Shown in pieces: positions 54,810 through 63,533 of a DNA stretch of 64,000 bases. This DNA comes from Brooklawnia sp963780175 (GTDB taxonomy: Bacteria; Actinomycetota; Actinomycetes; Propionibacteriales; Propionibacteriaceae): NCBI GenBank assembly GCA_963780175.1, contig CAWAAT010000001.1, positions 992,001 through 1,056,000 of the forward strand. The letters are read 5' to 3'. A model generated the notes under the pieces. The model saw only the letters and a list, made by a program, of their open reading frames with translations. It made no database searches and was not told the DNA's origin. Positions within the stretch are counted from its first letter, which is position 1, and each line of letters starts with the position of its first letter. Made by a program: the position numbers and the translations under genes.

Positions 54810-55490
54810 GCCCCCGGCCGATCGGCGAATTGATGGCGGCGGACTGGGCCGAGGCGCTGGCCGCACAGGAGCCCCAGATCCATGCCATGGGCGACTTCCT
54901 GCGCGCCGAACTGGCTGCCGGCCGCGGCTACCTTCCCTCTGGTGACAAGGTGTTGCGCGCCTTCTCTCGGCCCCTGCGCGACGTCCGGGTGCTGATCGTC
55001 GGCCAGGACCCCTACCCCACCCCGGGCCACCCGGTGGGGCTGAGTTTCGCCGTCGACGCCCACGTGCGTCCGCTGCCCAGGAGCCTGGTGAACATCTATC
55101 CAGGAACTGCACGACGACCTGGGTGTCGTCCCGCCGGCCCATGGCGACCTGACCGGCTGGTTCGAGCGGGGAGTGTTGCTGCTCAACCGGTGCCTGACCG
55201 TCCAGCCCGGACGCCCCGCGAGCCACCGCGGCAAGGGCTGGGAACAGGTCACCCAGGCCGCCATCGACGCGCTGTGTGCCCGGGGTGGGCCGTTGGTGGC
55301 AATCGTGTGGGGACGCGACGCCCAATCCCTGACACCCGGCCTGCAGCGGGCCGGCGTCCCGGTCATCGCCTCTGCTCATCCCTCGCCGCTCTCTGCGCGG
55401 TCCGGCTTCTTCGGCTCACGACCCTTCAGCCGGGCGAACGAGGCCCTCGCCGCCCAGGGCGCGCCACCGATGGACTGGCTCCTCGACTAG
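54806..55490 (+). pseudogene. ung: Uracil-DNA glycosylase, single-base frameshift
   Basis: Removes uracil from DNA. The first frame gives MSPRPIGELMAADWAEALAA, then VLIVGQDPYPTPGHPVGLSFAVDAHVRPLPRSLVNIY with the water-activating Asp of GQDPY. Just after NIY the frame shifts by one base at 55099-55102 (TATCCAG where TACCAG or TATCAG is expected). The next frame continues QELHDDLGV, GVLLLNRCLTVQ, AIVWGRDAQ and IASAHPSPLSARSGFFGSRPFSRANEAL with the HPSPLS motif. Corrected length is 227 residues, normal for the family. Conservation on both sides suggests a sequencing error or a very recent mutation. Confidence 0.88.
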
Positions 55491-55519
55491 CCTGAGGCCC
55501 ATCACGGCGAAGGAGCATG

Positions 55520-56422
55520 ATGCGAATCTCGTTGGTGCTTGGCTCGGGCGGGGCGCGTGGCTATGCCCACGTGGGGGTCCTGCAGGAACTCGAGGCACGC
55601 GGCCACGAGGTGGTGGCCGTCGCCGGCGCCTCCATCGGGGCCCTGGTCGGGGGCGCCTACGCCGCCGGCGTGCTTGACGAACTGACCAAGGTGACCCTGG
55701 GGCTGTCGAAGACCGACCTGTGGATGCTCATGCGCCCATCGATGGGGGCACCAGGACTCATCAAGCCCGACCGGGTGATGACGTTGCTGCGCGGGGTGAT
55801 CGGGGACGTGCGCATCGAGGACCTGCCCATCCCCTTCACCGCGGTGGCGACCGATCTGCTGGCCCGGCGCGAGATCTGGTTCCACGAGGGCCCGCTGCTG
55901 GCCGCCATCCGCGCCTCGATCGCCATCCCCACCGTGTTCACACCGGTGATGCTGCGAGGCCGGCTGCTGACCGACGGCGGTGTGCTGAACCCGCTGCCCA
56001 TGGAGACCTCCCTTCGGCTGGACGCCGACCTGACTGTTGCCGTGTCGCTGTTCGGTACCACGGCAGGACTGCGTCCCGGTGGCGCGATCGAGCTCTCGGC
56101 CGACCGGCCCGCCGACTCGAACGCACTGACCAGGCTGGGGGAGCGAATCGCGGAGAGACTGCCTGCCAGGCCCAGGATCCCCGATGCCGACGACGTGTTC
56201 GACCCGCTGCCCGAGGGGCTCGACCTGACCGACATGATGACGATGACGCTGGACGTCATGCAGGCGCGCATCCAAGCGTCCCGGATCGCTGTCAACCCAC
56301 CCGACGTGCACATCGAGGTGCCTGCCAACCTGGGGACGACCTTCGATTTCGCCGATGGCGCCAGGATCATCGCGACCGGCCGGGAGTTGGCGATCGCCAA
56401 GTTCGACGAGGTCGGGCTGTAG
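55520..56422 (+). CDS. RssA/NTE-type patatin-like phospholipase
   Basis: 300 residues. Oxyanion hole LGSGGARGYAHVGVLQEL, nucleophile GASIGALVGGAYAAG (GxSxG), catalytic Asp in LLTDGGVLNPLPM (DGG). FTAVATDLLARREIWFHEGPLLAAIRASIAIPTVFTPV is typical of the NTE-like group. Probable lysophospholipase or esterase. ATG 55520 is chosen because AAGGAG then lies 4 nt upstream; ATG 55517 is also possible. This is the second patatin in the window and is only distantly like the one at 27.6 kb. Confidence 0.9.
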   Translation: MRISLVLGSGGARGYAHVGVLQELEARGHEVVAVAGASIGALVGGAYAAGVLDELTKVTLGLSKTDLWMLMRPSMGAPGLIKPDRVMTLLRGVIGDVRIEDLPIPFTAVATDLLARREIWFHEGPLLAAIRASIAIPTVFTPVMLRGRLLTDGGVLNPLPMETSLRLDADLTVAVSLFGTTAGLRPGGAIELSADRPADSNALTRLGERIAERLPARPRIPDADDVFDPLPEGLDLTDMMTMTLDVMQARIQASRIAVNPPDVHIEVPANLGTTFDFADGARIIATGRELAIAKFDEVGL

Positions 56423-56458
56423 CGCGCGGTGCTTGGGTGCGGTTCCTAGGCTGGGGGC

Positions 56459-57088
56459 ATGTTCGGATTCCGGCATCTCACCGCACTCAATCCCACTGAC
56501 GCGCTGCCCGGACGTCAAACCCCGGTGCTGCGCATGCCCTTCACCCACCGGATCTTCGGCAACGCGCTGGACGCGGTCGTCCCGGGCACCGAGGTCGCCT
56601 ATTTCGCGCTGGGCTGCTTCTGGGGTGCCGAAAAGCTGTTCTGGCAGACCCCAGGGGTGGTTTCGACGGCGGCGGGCTACATGGGCGGCCACACGCCAAA
56701 CCCCACCTACCAGGAGGTGTGTTCGGGACGCACCGGGCACGCCGAGACCGTCCTGGTGGTGTTCGACCCTGCCCGGGTGAGCTACCGCGACCTGCTGGCG
56801 ATCTTCTTCGAGAACCACGACCCGACGCAGGGCAACCGGCAGGGCAACGATGTGGGCACCCAGTACCGGTCGGCGATCTTCACCACCTCGGAGGCGCAAC
56901 GCGCCACCGCAGAGGACGTCAGGGCCCGCTTCCAGCCGGCCCTCACCAGCGCCGGCTACCGCGCCATAACCACGACCATCGAGTCCGCGCCGCAGTGGTA
57001 CTTCGCCGAGGATTACCACCAGCAGTATCTGGACGCCAATCCGAACGGCTACTGCCCGATCCACGCCACCGGGGTGACCTGCCGGTGA
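56459..57088 (+). CDS. msrA: Peptide-methionine (S)-S-oxide reductase
   Basis: 209 residues. Catalytic cysteine in YFALGCFWGAEKLFWQTPGVVSTAAGYMGGHTPNPTYQEVCSGRTGHAETVLVVFDP, then FFENHDPTQGNRQGNDVGTQYRSAIF, and resolving-cysteine candidates near the end (GYCPIH, VTCR). Repairs oxidised methionine in proteins. TAGGCT (56447-56452) lies 6 nt before the ATG, a leaderless start. Confidence 0.95.
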   Translation: MFGFRHLTALNPTDALPGRQTPVLRMPFTHRIFGNALDAVVPGTEVAYFALGCFWGAEKLFWQTPGVVSTAAGYMGGHTPNPTYQEVCSGRTGHAETVLVVFDPARVSYRDLLAIFFENHDPTQGNRQGNDVGTQYRSAIFTTSEAQRATAEDVRARFQPALTSAGYRAITTTIESAPQWYFAEDYHQQYLDANPNGYCPIHATGVTCR

Positions 57089-57118
57089 CGCCACCGTGGG
57101 GTCGATGACGGGAGAGAC

Positions 57119-57805
57119 ATGAGACTCAGGAAGAAGTCCCCATGGGTGATGATGTCAGCGCTGATGATTCTCACTCTTGGGCTCCTGGGCGCTTGTGGAT
57201 CCACCAGCAGCGAACCGGTGGGGAGCGTTCCAGGCGAAGTGGAGGCGACCGAGTTCGAGGGGGTGACGCTGAGCCCTATCAGGGCCCAACGCAACAACGC
57301 CCTGAAGGGAACACAGGTCATCGACCCGAGCACGTACACTCTGACCATCGACGGACTGGTGGATCGTCCGCTGTCGCTGACCTACGCCGAGCTGCAGGCC
57401 TACCCACAGCAATCCTGGTTGATGGACCTCAATTGCGTCGAAGGGTGGAGTTTCACGGCCAAATGGACGGGGCCCTCGCTGGCCACCATCCTCGATGACG
57501 CCGGCGTCCAGCCCGGCGCCATGGTTGCGATCTTTTACACCACCGACGTCCCGACCGGCTACACGTCATTGGACGTCGACTACCTGCGCAAGAACGACAT
57601 TCTGCTGGGGATGAAGCTGAATGACATCACGCTGCCGGTCGACAGAGGATTCCCCTTCCAGGTGGTCGCCAAGGCCAAGTACGGCTACAAGTGGGCCAAG
57701 TGGGTCACTCGGATCGAGTTGTCTGATGATGTGAACTTCCGCGGCTTCTGGGAGACCAGCGGGTACAACAACAATGCCGACGACACCGGACCGGCGTTCG
57801 ACTAG
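57119..57805 (+). CDS. Lipoprotein with sulfite-oxidase-type molybdopterin fold
   Basis: 228 residues. A signal peptide (RLRKKSPWVMMSALMILTLGLLGAC) ends in the lipobox LGAC, so it is anchored outside the membrane. The rest matches the oxidoreductase molybdopterin-binding domain: YTLTIDGLVDRPLSLTYAELQAYPQQSWLMDLNCVEGWSFTAKWTGPSLATIL, where the Cys of NCVEGW is the molybdenum ligand, and PFQVVAKAKYGYKWAKWVTRIEL. MsrP (YedY) of the same family repairs oxidised methionine in the envelope. Placement directly after msrA fits that role, but the usual membrane partner msrQ is not here. Confidence 0.82.
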   Translation: MRLRKKSPWVMMSALMILTLGLLGACGSTSSEPVGSVPGEVEATEFEGVTLSPIRAQRNNALKGTQVIDPSTYTLTIDGLVDRPLSLTYAELQAYPQQSWLMDLNCVEGWSFTAKWTGPSLATILDDAGVQPGAMVAIFYTTDVPTGYTSLDVDYLRKNDILLGMKLNDITLPVDRGFPFQVVAKAKYGYKWAKWVTRIELSDDVNFRGFWETSGYNNNADDTGPAFD

Positions 57806-57880
57806 CCACCGATTCCTGGTCCCATCCCGCACAGACCCGCCCAGGTGCTGCGAACGCTCGGGTGCCGGCACAGCGGGAGT

Positions 57881-58606
57881 TCACAGCGCCGTGATTCCCC
57901 TGACCACGGCGACCAGCCCGCCCGCCAGTGCAAGCAGCAGCACCGTCCGAATGGCGAGAACCTCCGAGACCCGGCCAGCGAGTCTGTCCCCCGCCCAGAT
58001 GCCCACGACCATGGTGCCCAGGCTGACGAGCCAGATCTGCGAAGGCATCCGCGGCACCCCGCGGGCGACCAGGGTGAAGCCTGAAAGAAAGATGAAGTAC
58101 AGCTGGACAGTCGCGACGAAGACCCGCTGCGACCAGTCGGTTGACATCCGGTAGAGCACCAACGCAGGGCCCCCGAGGGAAGCGACGGCATTCATGAATC
58201 CGGACACCATCCCGGCCGCCAGCGCGCCACCGCGTCCCTTGAAGATGCGTGCGCGCGGCGCCAGGACGGTGGCCGCCAAGGCCACCAGGACGAGGACTCC
58301 TACACTGACCTCGAGCCACGGGCCCGGCAGAGCTCTGGCCAGCAACGCCCCCGGCACGATGCCTACCGCCGCTGCCACCACCAACCATGGCAGCGTCTTC
58401 CAGTCGATCCAGCGCCAGACCCGGAGCAGCACGATCGCCGAGGCGATGACGCCCAGCACCTGAAGCACGGCCACGCCGGCGCCCGGGCCGATGAGCATCA
58501 CCAGAATCGGGCTGGCAACCAGCGCCAGGCCCATGCCGGTCACGCGCTGGACGGCCGCCCCGAGCGTCACCGTCAGGCCCAGCACGATCAGACCGAGCGC
58601 GTCCAT
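57881..58606 (-). CDS. TauE/SafE-family sulfite/anion exporter
   Basis: 241 residues, about eight membrane helices in two halves: LGLIVLGLTVTLGAAVQRVTGMGLALVASPILVMLIGPGAGVAVLQVLGV and GALAAGMVSGFMNAVASLGGPALVLYRMSTDWSQRVFVATVQLYF. The G...QR.TG.G..L...P and GF.N...G.GGP patterns are those of TauE/SafE. Substrate unknown. ATG 58606 overlaps the last base of the upstream MBL stop codon, so the two are coupled. Confidence 0.85.
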   Translation of the reverse strand: MDALGLIVLGLTVTLGAAVQRVTGMGLALVASPILVMLIGPGAGVAVLQVLGVIASAIVLLRVWRWIDWKTLPWLVVAAAVGIVPGALLARALPGPWLEVSVGVLVLVALAATVLAPRARIFKGRGGALAAGMVSGFMNAVASLGGPALVLYRMSTDWSQRVFVATVQLYFIFLSGFTLVARGVPRMPSQIWLVSLGTMVVGIWAGDRLAGRVSEVLAIRTVLLLALAGGLVAVVRGITAL

Positions 58607-59425
58607 CACTCCACCTTGCCCGGTGTTCGGCCCACCCCAGCACTCCGCGCCCAGGACAGCTGGCGCGCATGCTCCTCGAGCAGCCATTCCGTGCCCCGGG
58701 CGACCGCCTCGTCCAGCCGCACGTCGCCCACCTGCTCGCCTGCCTCCAATGCGTCCAGGTAGGCCAGGTCTTGGTCGAATCGCCTGGTCACCTGCTCGTC
58801 GCGGGCGATCGTGCCGTGACCCGGCACCACCAGATGGCACCCGCCGGCTGCTCGGCGCAGCTCGGCCAGCCCGGTACGGTAGCCGTCCAACGGCTGTTCA
58901 GCGGTGAGATCCAGCAGCGGGATCTCGACGTCGGAACACATGTCACCGGCGATCAGGACGCCGTCATCGGGCACCGAAATGGCAAGGTGGCCTGGAGCAT
59001 GACCGTCGTGCCCGATCAGCGTCAGCTGAGGCCCAGACCAACGCAGGCCAGTGGCGTCGATCGGCTCGATGAGCCCGAGCAACTCGAGATCTGCACCGGA
59101 TGCCTCCGGGGCGGCCTCTGCCCTGGCCTCCGCGAGGCGTCGATCGTCCAGCCACTCGACGGCACGGACGCCGGCGAGTCTCGGCACCCCGCCCAGCCCG
59201 GGGTGCCACAAGAGGTGGTCCCAGTGTGGGTGGGTCGAAAGCCCAACTTGGGGTTTCACACCCAGGCGAGTGCAACGCGGCAACGAGCTCGTCCAACTCC
59301 GCACCGGTGACCCCGGGATCGATCACGACGGCCGACCCCTCTGAGCTGAGCACCACGGTGTTCAGCTGGCAGAACGAACTCGTGGCCACCCAGCAGTGCT
59401 CAGACACCTGCCGCAGCCCGACCAT
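58606..59425 (-). pseudogene. Metallo-beta-lactamase-fold hydrolase, single-base frameshift
   Basis: Starts MVGLRQVSEHCWVATSSFCQLNTVVLSSEGSAVVIDPGVTGAELDELVAALH (ATG 59425, AGGGG about 9 nt upstream). At about 59270 the frame changes. The zinc motif part LGVKPQVGLSTHPHWDHLLWHPGLGGVPRL (HxHxDH) and HDGHAPGHLAISVPDDGVLIAGDMCSDVEIPLLDL, VVPGHG continue in the other frame to the stop at 58606. One extra base just before CGCCTGGGT explains it. Corrected length is about 272 residues, normal for such hydrolases. Substrate unknown. TauE follows directly. Confidence 0.82.
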
Positions 59426-59459
59426 CTCGCTGTTCCCCTCTTGTCGTTGCGGGGACGGG

Positions 59460-59762
59460 TCAGCGGGTGAACACCGGGATCAGGCCTTCGAAGTGCATGT
59501 CCAGACCCAGCCCGGAGGCCACGATCACCGCGATCCCCAGCCCGACGATGGTCACGACGAGCGCGAAGATCAGGTGGGCGAGCAGCTTGGCGGACGTGCG
59601 GCTCATCCTCGCTCCCGCACGCGACCCCGAGTCGACCGCCCCATCGCTCCAGGCCAGCACTCTCACGCCCGTCGCGAACAGGGCGGGCAGTCCCGCGCCG
59701 AGCAACGCACCGATGACCAGCACCTCGGCGAAGGAGCGCAGGACGTTCAGGAAAAGGTCCAT
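59460..59762 (-). CDS. Small membrane protein next to PiT transporter
   Basis: 100 residues, two hydrophobic segments (EVLVIGALLGAGLPALFATGVRVLA; LLAHLIFALVVTIVGLGIAVIVASGLGL) joined by a charged loop. No known domain recognised. It starts 10 nt after the PiT stop, so it is almost surely co-transcribed with the phosphate transporter and may be an accessory part. Confidence 0.7.
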   Translation of the reverse strand: MDLFLNVLRSFAEVLVIGALLGAGLPALFATGVRVLAWSDGAVDSGSRAGARMSRTSAKLLAHLIFALVVTIVGLGIAVIVASGLGLDMHFEGLIPVFTR

Positions 59763-59772
59763 CGTCTACCCC

Positions 59773-60981
59773 TCAGACCGATGCCGTGGCGCGGGAGTCT
59801 GTGGGCTCCCACTCCTCGTTGACGTTGTGGCTGCCGATCGGCTGTTGTTGCGCGCGCTGGAACATCAGGAACGCCACTCCCGTCATGAGCGCGAAGATGA
59901 CCAGCCCGCCAAGTCCGCCGCCCAGGCCGTTCGCGATGTACCAGGTGATGGCACCCACCAGGGCCGCGCACGGCAGGGTTGTCAGCCACGCGATCAGCAT
60001 CCGTCCGGCGACTCCCCACCGCACCACCGCGCCTGGGCGGCCGACCCCGGAACCCAGAATCGATCCGGTGGCAACGTGCGTGGTGGACAGCGCAAACCCG
60101 AAGTGGCTCGACGTGAGGATCACCGCGGCCGACGAGCACTCGGCAGCCATCCCCTGGGCGGGGGTGATCTCCACCAGGCCCTTTCCGAGGGTCCTGATGA
60201 TCCGCCAGCCACCGATGTAGGTGCCGGACGCGATGGCCAGCGCACAGGCGACCTTCACCCACCACGGGATCGCTTCGGTGGACTGCCAGTGACCGCTCGC
60301 GATCAGTGCCAAGGTGATGACGCCCATGGTCTTCTGGGCGTCGTTGGTGCCATGCGACAGTGAGACCAGGGAGGCGCTACCAATCTGGCCCCAACGGAAT
60401 CCGGAGTCGGCGTAGCGCTTGGCTACACCCCTGGTGATGCGGAAGACCAGGCTGGTGCCCAGCACCGCGACCATGACGGCGATCACCGGCGAGATCAAGC
60501 TGGGGACGATGATCTTGCCGACCACACCGTCCAGTTTGGTGCCGTCGCCGATCCATTTAACCCCACCGAACCCGATGCCGGCGATGGCCGCACCGACCAG
60601 CCCCCCGAACAACGCATGGGACGAACTGGACGGCAGCCCCTTCATCCAGGTGAAGATGTTCCACATGATGCCGCCCACCAGCCCGGCGAGCAGGATCAGG
60701 AGCAGTGGCGTCCCGCCATCAGTCAGCAGTTCGGCTCGCGGCGTGCCATCGGGGTTCTGGATCTTGATGACGGCATTCGTCACTGTCAGCGCGACCTCCA
60801 CCGAGAGGAAGGCCCCGATCAGGTTGAGCACGGCGCACAGGACGACAGCAGCCCTCGGACTCAGGGCCTTGGTGGCAATGGAGGTTGCCATCGCGTTGGC
60901 GGTGTCGTGGAAACCGTTGGTGAAGTCGAACGCCAATGCGGTGACAACGACGAGGATGAGCAGTAGGTAACCGGAGGTCAC
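59773..60981 (-). CDS. PiT-family inorganic phosphate transporter
   Basis: 402 residues, about ten membrane helices. The two inverted PiT signatures are seen: LAFDFTNGFHDTANAMATSIATKALSPRAAVVL near the N-terminus and SLVSLSHGTNDAQKTMGVITLALIA in the second half. Low-affinity, ion-coupled uptake of phosphate (or metal-phosphate). GTG 60981 has TAGCAT (60993-60988) 6 nt upstream, a leaderless start. Confidence 0.93.
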   Translation of the reverse strand: MTSGYLLLILVVVTALAFDFTNGFHDTANAMATSIATKALSPRAAVVLCAVLNLIGAFLSVEVALTVTNAVIKIQNPDGTPRAELLTDGGTPLLLILLAGLVGGIMWNIFTWMKGLPSSSSHALFGGLVGAAIAGIGFGGVKWIGDGTKLDGVVGKIIVPSLISPVIAVMVAVLGTSLVFRITRGVAKRYADSGFRWGQIGSASLVSLSHGTNDAQKTMGVITLALIASGHWQSTEAIPWWVKVACALAIASGTYIGGWRIIRTLGKGLVEITPAQGMAAECSSAAVILTSSHFGFALSTTHVATGSILGSGVGRPGAVVRWGVAGRMLIAWLTTLPCAALVGAITWYIANGLGGGLGGLVIFALMTGVAFLMFQRAQQQPIGSHNVNEEWEPTDSRATASV

Positions 60982-61173
60982 CCCTGCATGCTAACCCTGA
61001 ACGTTCACCTGCCAGACACCGACCTTCACCTTGGACGCACAGGGTTCACAGCAAACCGGTCCGCAACTGCGGGCATGTCCTGCGCGAGCACCGGGGTCGC
61101 ACCGGGTCCTAAGCTCGTTCACATGCTGCTGGGCTGCCCCCGCCCGCCCTGCCGAATGAACCAGGAGAGAACC

Positions 61174-62562
61174 ATGTCTGACCCAGCCCTCGATGCATCC
61201 GTCGCCAAGCTGACCGCCGACGGCGCCGCACCCTCGGTGATCGCAGCCTTCGTCGACCGGCACCGGCGCTACATCGGTGGGGAGACCGGCTACCTGAACG
61301 AGGCCGATCTTGAGGCGCTCACCGATCCGCCACTGTTGGACGACCTGCCGCTCGACGGCGACGCCGTCCAGGCGCTGGCGCAGACCGCCGTCGTTCGGCT
61401 CAACGGCGGGTTGGGCACCTCCATGGGACTCGCCGGGCCGAAGTGCCTCATCGAGGTCAGGGCCGGCCAGAGGTTCCTCGACATCGTGGTGCACCAGATC
61501 CTTTCAATGCGCGCGGCGCACGGGGTTCGCCTGCCGCTGCTGCTGATGGACAGCTACAACACCTCGCAGGACTCCCTCGCCGCTCTTGCCGACTACCCCG
61601 ACCTGCCGGTCGGCGGGCTTCCGCTGGACTTCCTGCAGAGTCGCGAGCCCAAGGTGCTGGCAGCAGACGGCCGACCGGTCGAGTGGCCGGCTGAACCCGC
61701 GCTCGAGTGGTGCCCGCCCGGTCACGGCGACTTCTACCCATCGCTGTACGCCAGCGGGCTGATCCCGAGGCTTCTGGACGCCGGCTTCCGCTACCTGTTC
61801 GTGGCCAACATCGACAATCTGGGGGCGCTGCCCGACCCTCGACTGGCGGGTTGGTTCGCTGCCAGCGGGGCCCCCTACGCGGCGGAGGTCACCGCTCGAA
61901 CCGCAATGGACCGCAAGGGCGGCCACTTGGCACATCGGCGGGCCGACGGCCGACTGGTGTTGCGCGACACCGCCCAGGTCTCCCCCGCCGAGATGGACTC
62001 TTTCGTCGACATCGAGCGGCACCCCTGGATGAACTCGAACAACCTGTGGCTCGACCTGCAGCAGGTCGTTGCCGTGCTGGACGCCAACCAGGGAAGCCTC
62101 TCACTGCCTCTCATCGTCAACCGCAAGACCGTCGATCCCGCCGATGCCTCGTCACCGGCGGTGGTGCAACTGGAGGGCGCGATCGGAGCTGCGGTCGAGG
62201 TTTTCGATGGTGCCGTGGCGATCGGTGTGCCTCGCAGTCGTTTCCTGCCTGTGAAGTCGACTGCCGACCTGTTGGTGCTGCGCAGTGACATCTACGAGTT
62301 CACCGACGACGCCAAGTTGATCGCCCACCGCAGCGTCCCGGTGGTTGAGTTGGACGACCACTACAAACTGATTGACGACTTCGAGGCCCGGTTCCCGGCG
62401 GGACCCCCGTCGCTGGTCGCAGCGGACTCGCTGCAGGTCACCGGCGACTGGACGTTCGGTGCAGACGTCAGCGTCCGCGGGGCAGGGGTACTGATCGGTG
62501 ATGACGAGCCCCGGCGGGTGCCCGACGGAGCCTTAATCACCGATCAGGGGATCGCGTCTTAG
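61174..62562 (+). CDS. UTP-glucose-1-phosphate uridylyltransferase (UDPGP family)
   Basis: 462 residues, the eukaryotic-like UGP type. RLNGGLGTSMGLAGPKCLIEVRAGQRFLDI is the nucleotide-binding loop with the catalytic lysine; PGHGDFYPSLYASGLIPRLLDAGFRYLFVANIDNLGA binds the uridine and metal; KGGHLAHRRADGRLVLRDTAQV follows. Makes UDP-glucose. ATG 61174 has AGGAGA upstream. An in-frame ATG at 61123 lies 7 nt after a TAAGCT box, so a longer leaderless form is possible. The stop overlaps kduI by 4 nt, tail to tail. Confidence 0.92.
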   Translation: MSDPALDASVAKLTADGAAPSVIAAFVDRHRRYIGGETGYLNEADLEALTDPPLLDDLPLDGDAVQALAQTAVVRLNGGLGTSMGLAGPKCLIEVRAGQRFLDIVVHQILSMRAAHGVRLPLLLMDSYNTSQDSLAALADYPDLPVGGLPLDFLQSREPKVLAADGRPVEWPAEPALEWCPPGHGDFYPSLYASGLIPRLLDAGFRYLFVANIDNLGALPDPRLAGWFAASGAPYAAEVTARTAMDRKGGHLAHRRADGRLVLRDTAQVSPAEMDSFVDIERHPWMNSNNLWLDLQQVVAVLDANQGSLSLPLIVNRKTVDPADASSPAVVQLEGAIGAAVEVFDGAVAIGVPRSRFLPVKSTADLLVLRSDIYEFTDDAKLIAHRSVPVVELDDHYKLIDDFEARFPAGPPSLVAADSLQVTGDWTFGADVSVRGAGVLIGDDEPRRVPDGALITDQGIAS

Positions 62563-63386
62563 AGCAGCGTCTCGATGGGCTGGGGGTCCATGTCGTCGAA
62601 GTCCTGGTTCTCGCCGGCCATCGCCCAGATGAAGCTGTACGCCTGCGTGCCCACGCCGGAGTGGATCGACCAGCTGGGCGAGATGATCGCCTGCAAGTTG
62701 GCCACCATCATGTGCCGGGTCTCGGTTGGCTCGCCCATGAGATGCACCACGCGGGCGTCGGCAGGCACGTCCAGGTACAGGTACGCCTCCATCCGGCGGT
62801 CATGGGTGTGGGCCGGCATGGTGTTCCACATGCTTCCGGGGTGCAACCGGGTCAAACCCATGACGATCTGGCACGACCTGATGCCATCGGCGTGGATGTA
62901 GCGATTCAGGGTGCGGCGGTTCGCGTGCTCCTGGTCACCCAACTCACGGATGTCGCCCTCACCAGGCAACACCGACGCGGTCGGGTGGCTGGCATGCGCA
63001 GGGGCGCTGAACAGGTAGAACACTGCCTGCTCGCCGGGGTCCGAGGCGAACGTGACCTCGCGGACGCCGCGTCCGGCGTACAGACAGCCGCCCTTCGGTA
63101 GCTGGTGGGCCTCGCCATCGGTGGTAATGACGCCGGAGCCCTGCACCACCATCACTCCCAGTTCGCGACGCTGGAGGAAGTACTCCGCTCTCAGCTCATC
63201 CGGCGCCTCAAGGGTGAGGGGGCCGTCGGTGGGGACCGCCCCGCCGAGCACGACACGATCCTGGTGGCTGTGGACCAAGGTGATCCGGCCGGGGACGAAG
63301 AGTTCCGGGACGAGGAAGTTGGCGCGCAGTTCCTCGGTGTTCATCTGGGCTACCTGCTGCTTGCTGACTGCATGCCGGTTCTCCAT
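62559..63386 (-). CDS. kduI: 5-dehydro-4-deoxy-D-glucuronate isomerase
   Basis: 275 residues, the normal KduI length. Isomerises 4-deoxy-L-threo-5-hexosulose uronate in pectin and hyaluronan breakdown. VPGRITLVHSHQDRVVLGGAVP, YFLQRRELGVMVVQGSGVI, MWNTMPAHTHDRRMEAYLYLDVPADARVVHLMGEPTETRHMMVANLQAIISPSWSIHSGVGTQAYSFIWAMAGEN show the bicupin fold and the zinc ligands (H-x-H...E...H). A palindromic operator-like site lies 20 nt upstream. Downstream of the DgoA-type aldolase on the same strand. Confidence 0.95.
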   Translation of the reverse strand: MENRHAVSKQQVAQMNTEELRANFLVPELFVPGRITLVHSHQDRVVLGGAVPTDGPLTLEAPDELRAEYFLQRRELGVMVVQGSGVITTDGEAHQLPKGGCLYAGRGVREVTFASDPGEQAVFYLFSAPAHASHPTASVLPGEGDIRELGDQEHANRRTLNRYIHADGIRSCQIVMGLTRLHPGSMWNTMPAHTHDRRMEAYLYLDVPADARVVHLMGEPTETRHMMVANLQAIISPSWSIHSGVGTQAYSFIWAMAGENQDFDDMDPQPIETLL

Positions 63387-63406
63387 GACCTCACTACCTT
63401 CCGTTA

Positions 63407-63426
63407 AGCGAAACTAGCGTTTCGCT
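63407..63426 (-). promoter_or_regulatory. GAAAC-N4-GTTTC operator-like palindrome upstream of kduI
   Basis: Perfect arms AGCGAAAC and GTTTCGCT around TAGC, 20 nt before the kduI start. It resembles the GAAAC/GTTTC core of enterobacterial KdgR (IclR-family) boxes, though the spacer is 4 rather than 3. Likely the site of a uronate-responsive repressor; the regulator itself is outside the window. Confidence 0.6.
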
Positions 63427-63533
63427 GGGCGACACTCTCATCATACCTCGTCGAGCGAAGGGCCACGGCCATCTGGCCACATCGAGCGTGCTGTCTGCAG
63501 GCGGAGCACCCTGCGGCTCGAGCCGGTCCAGGG

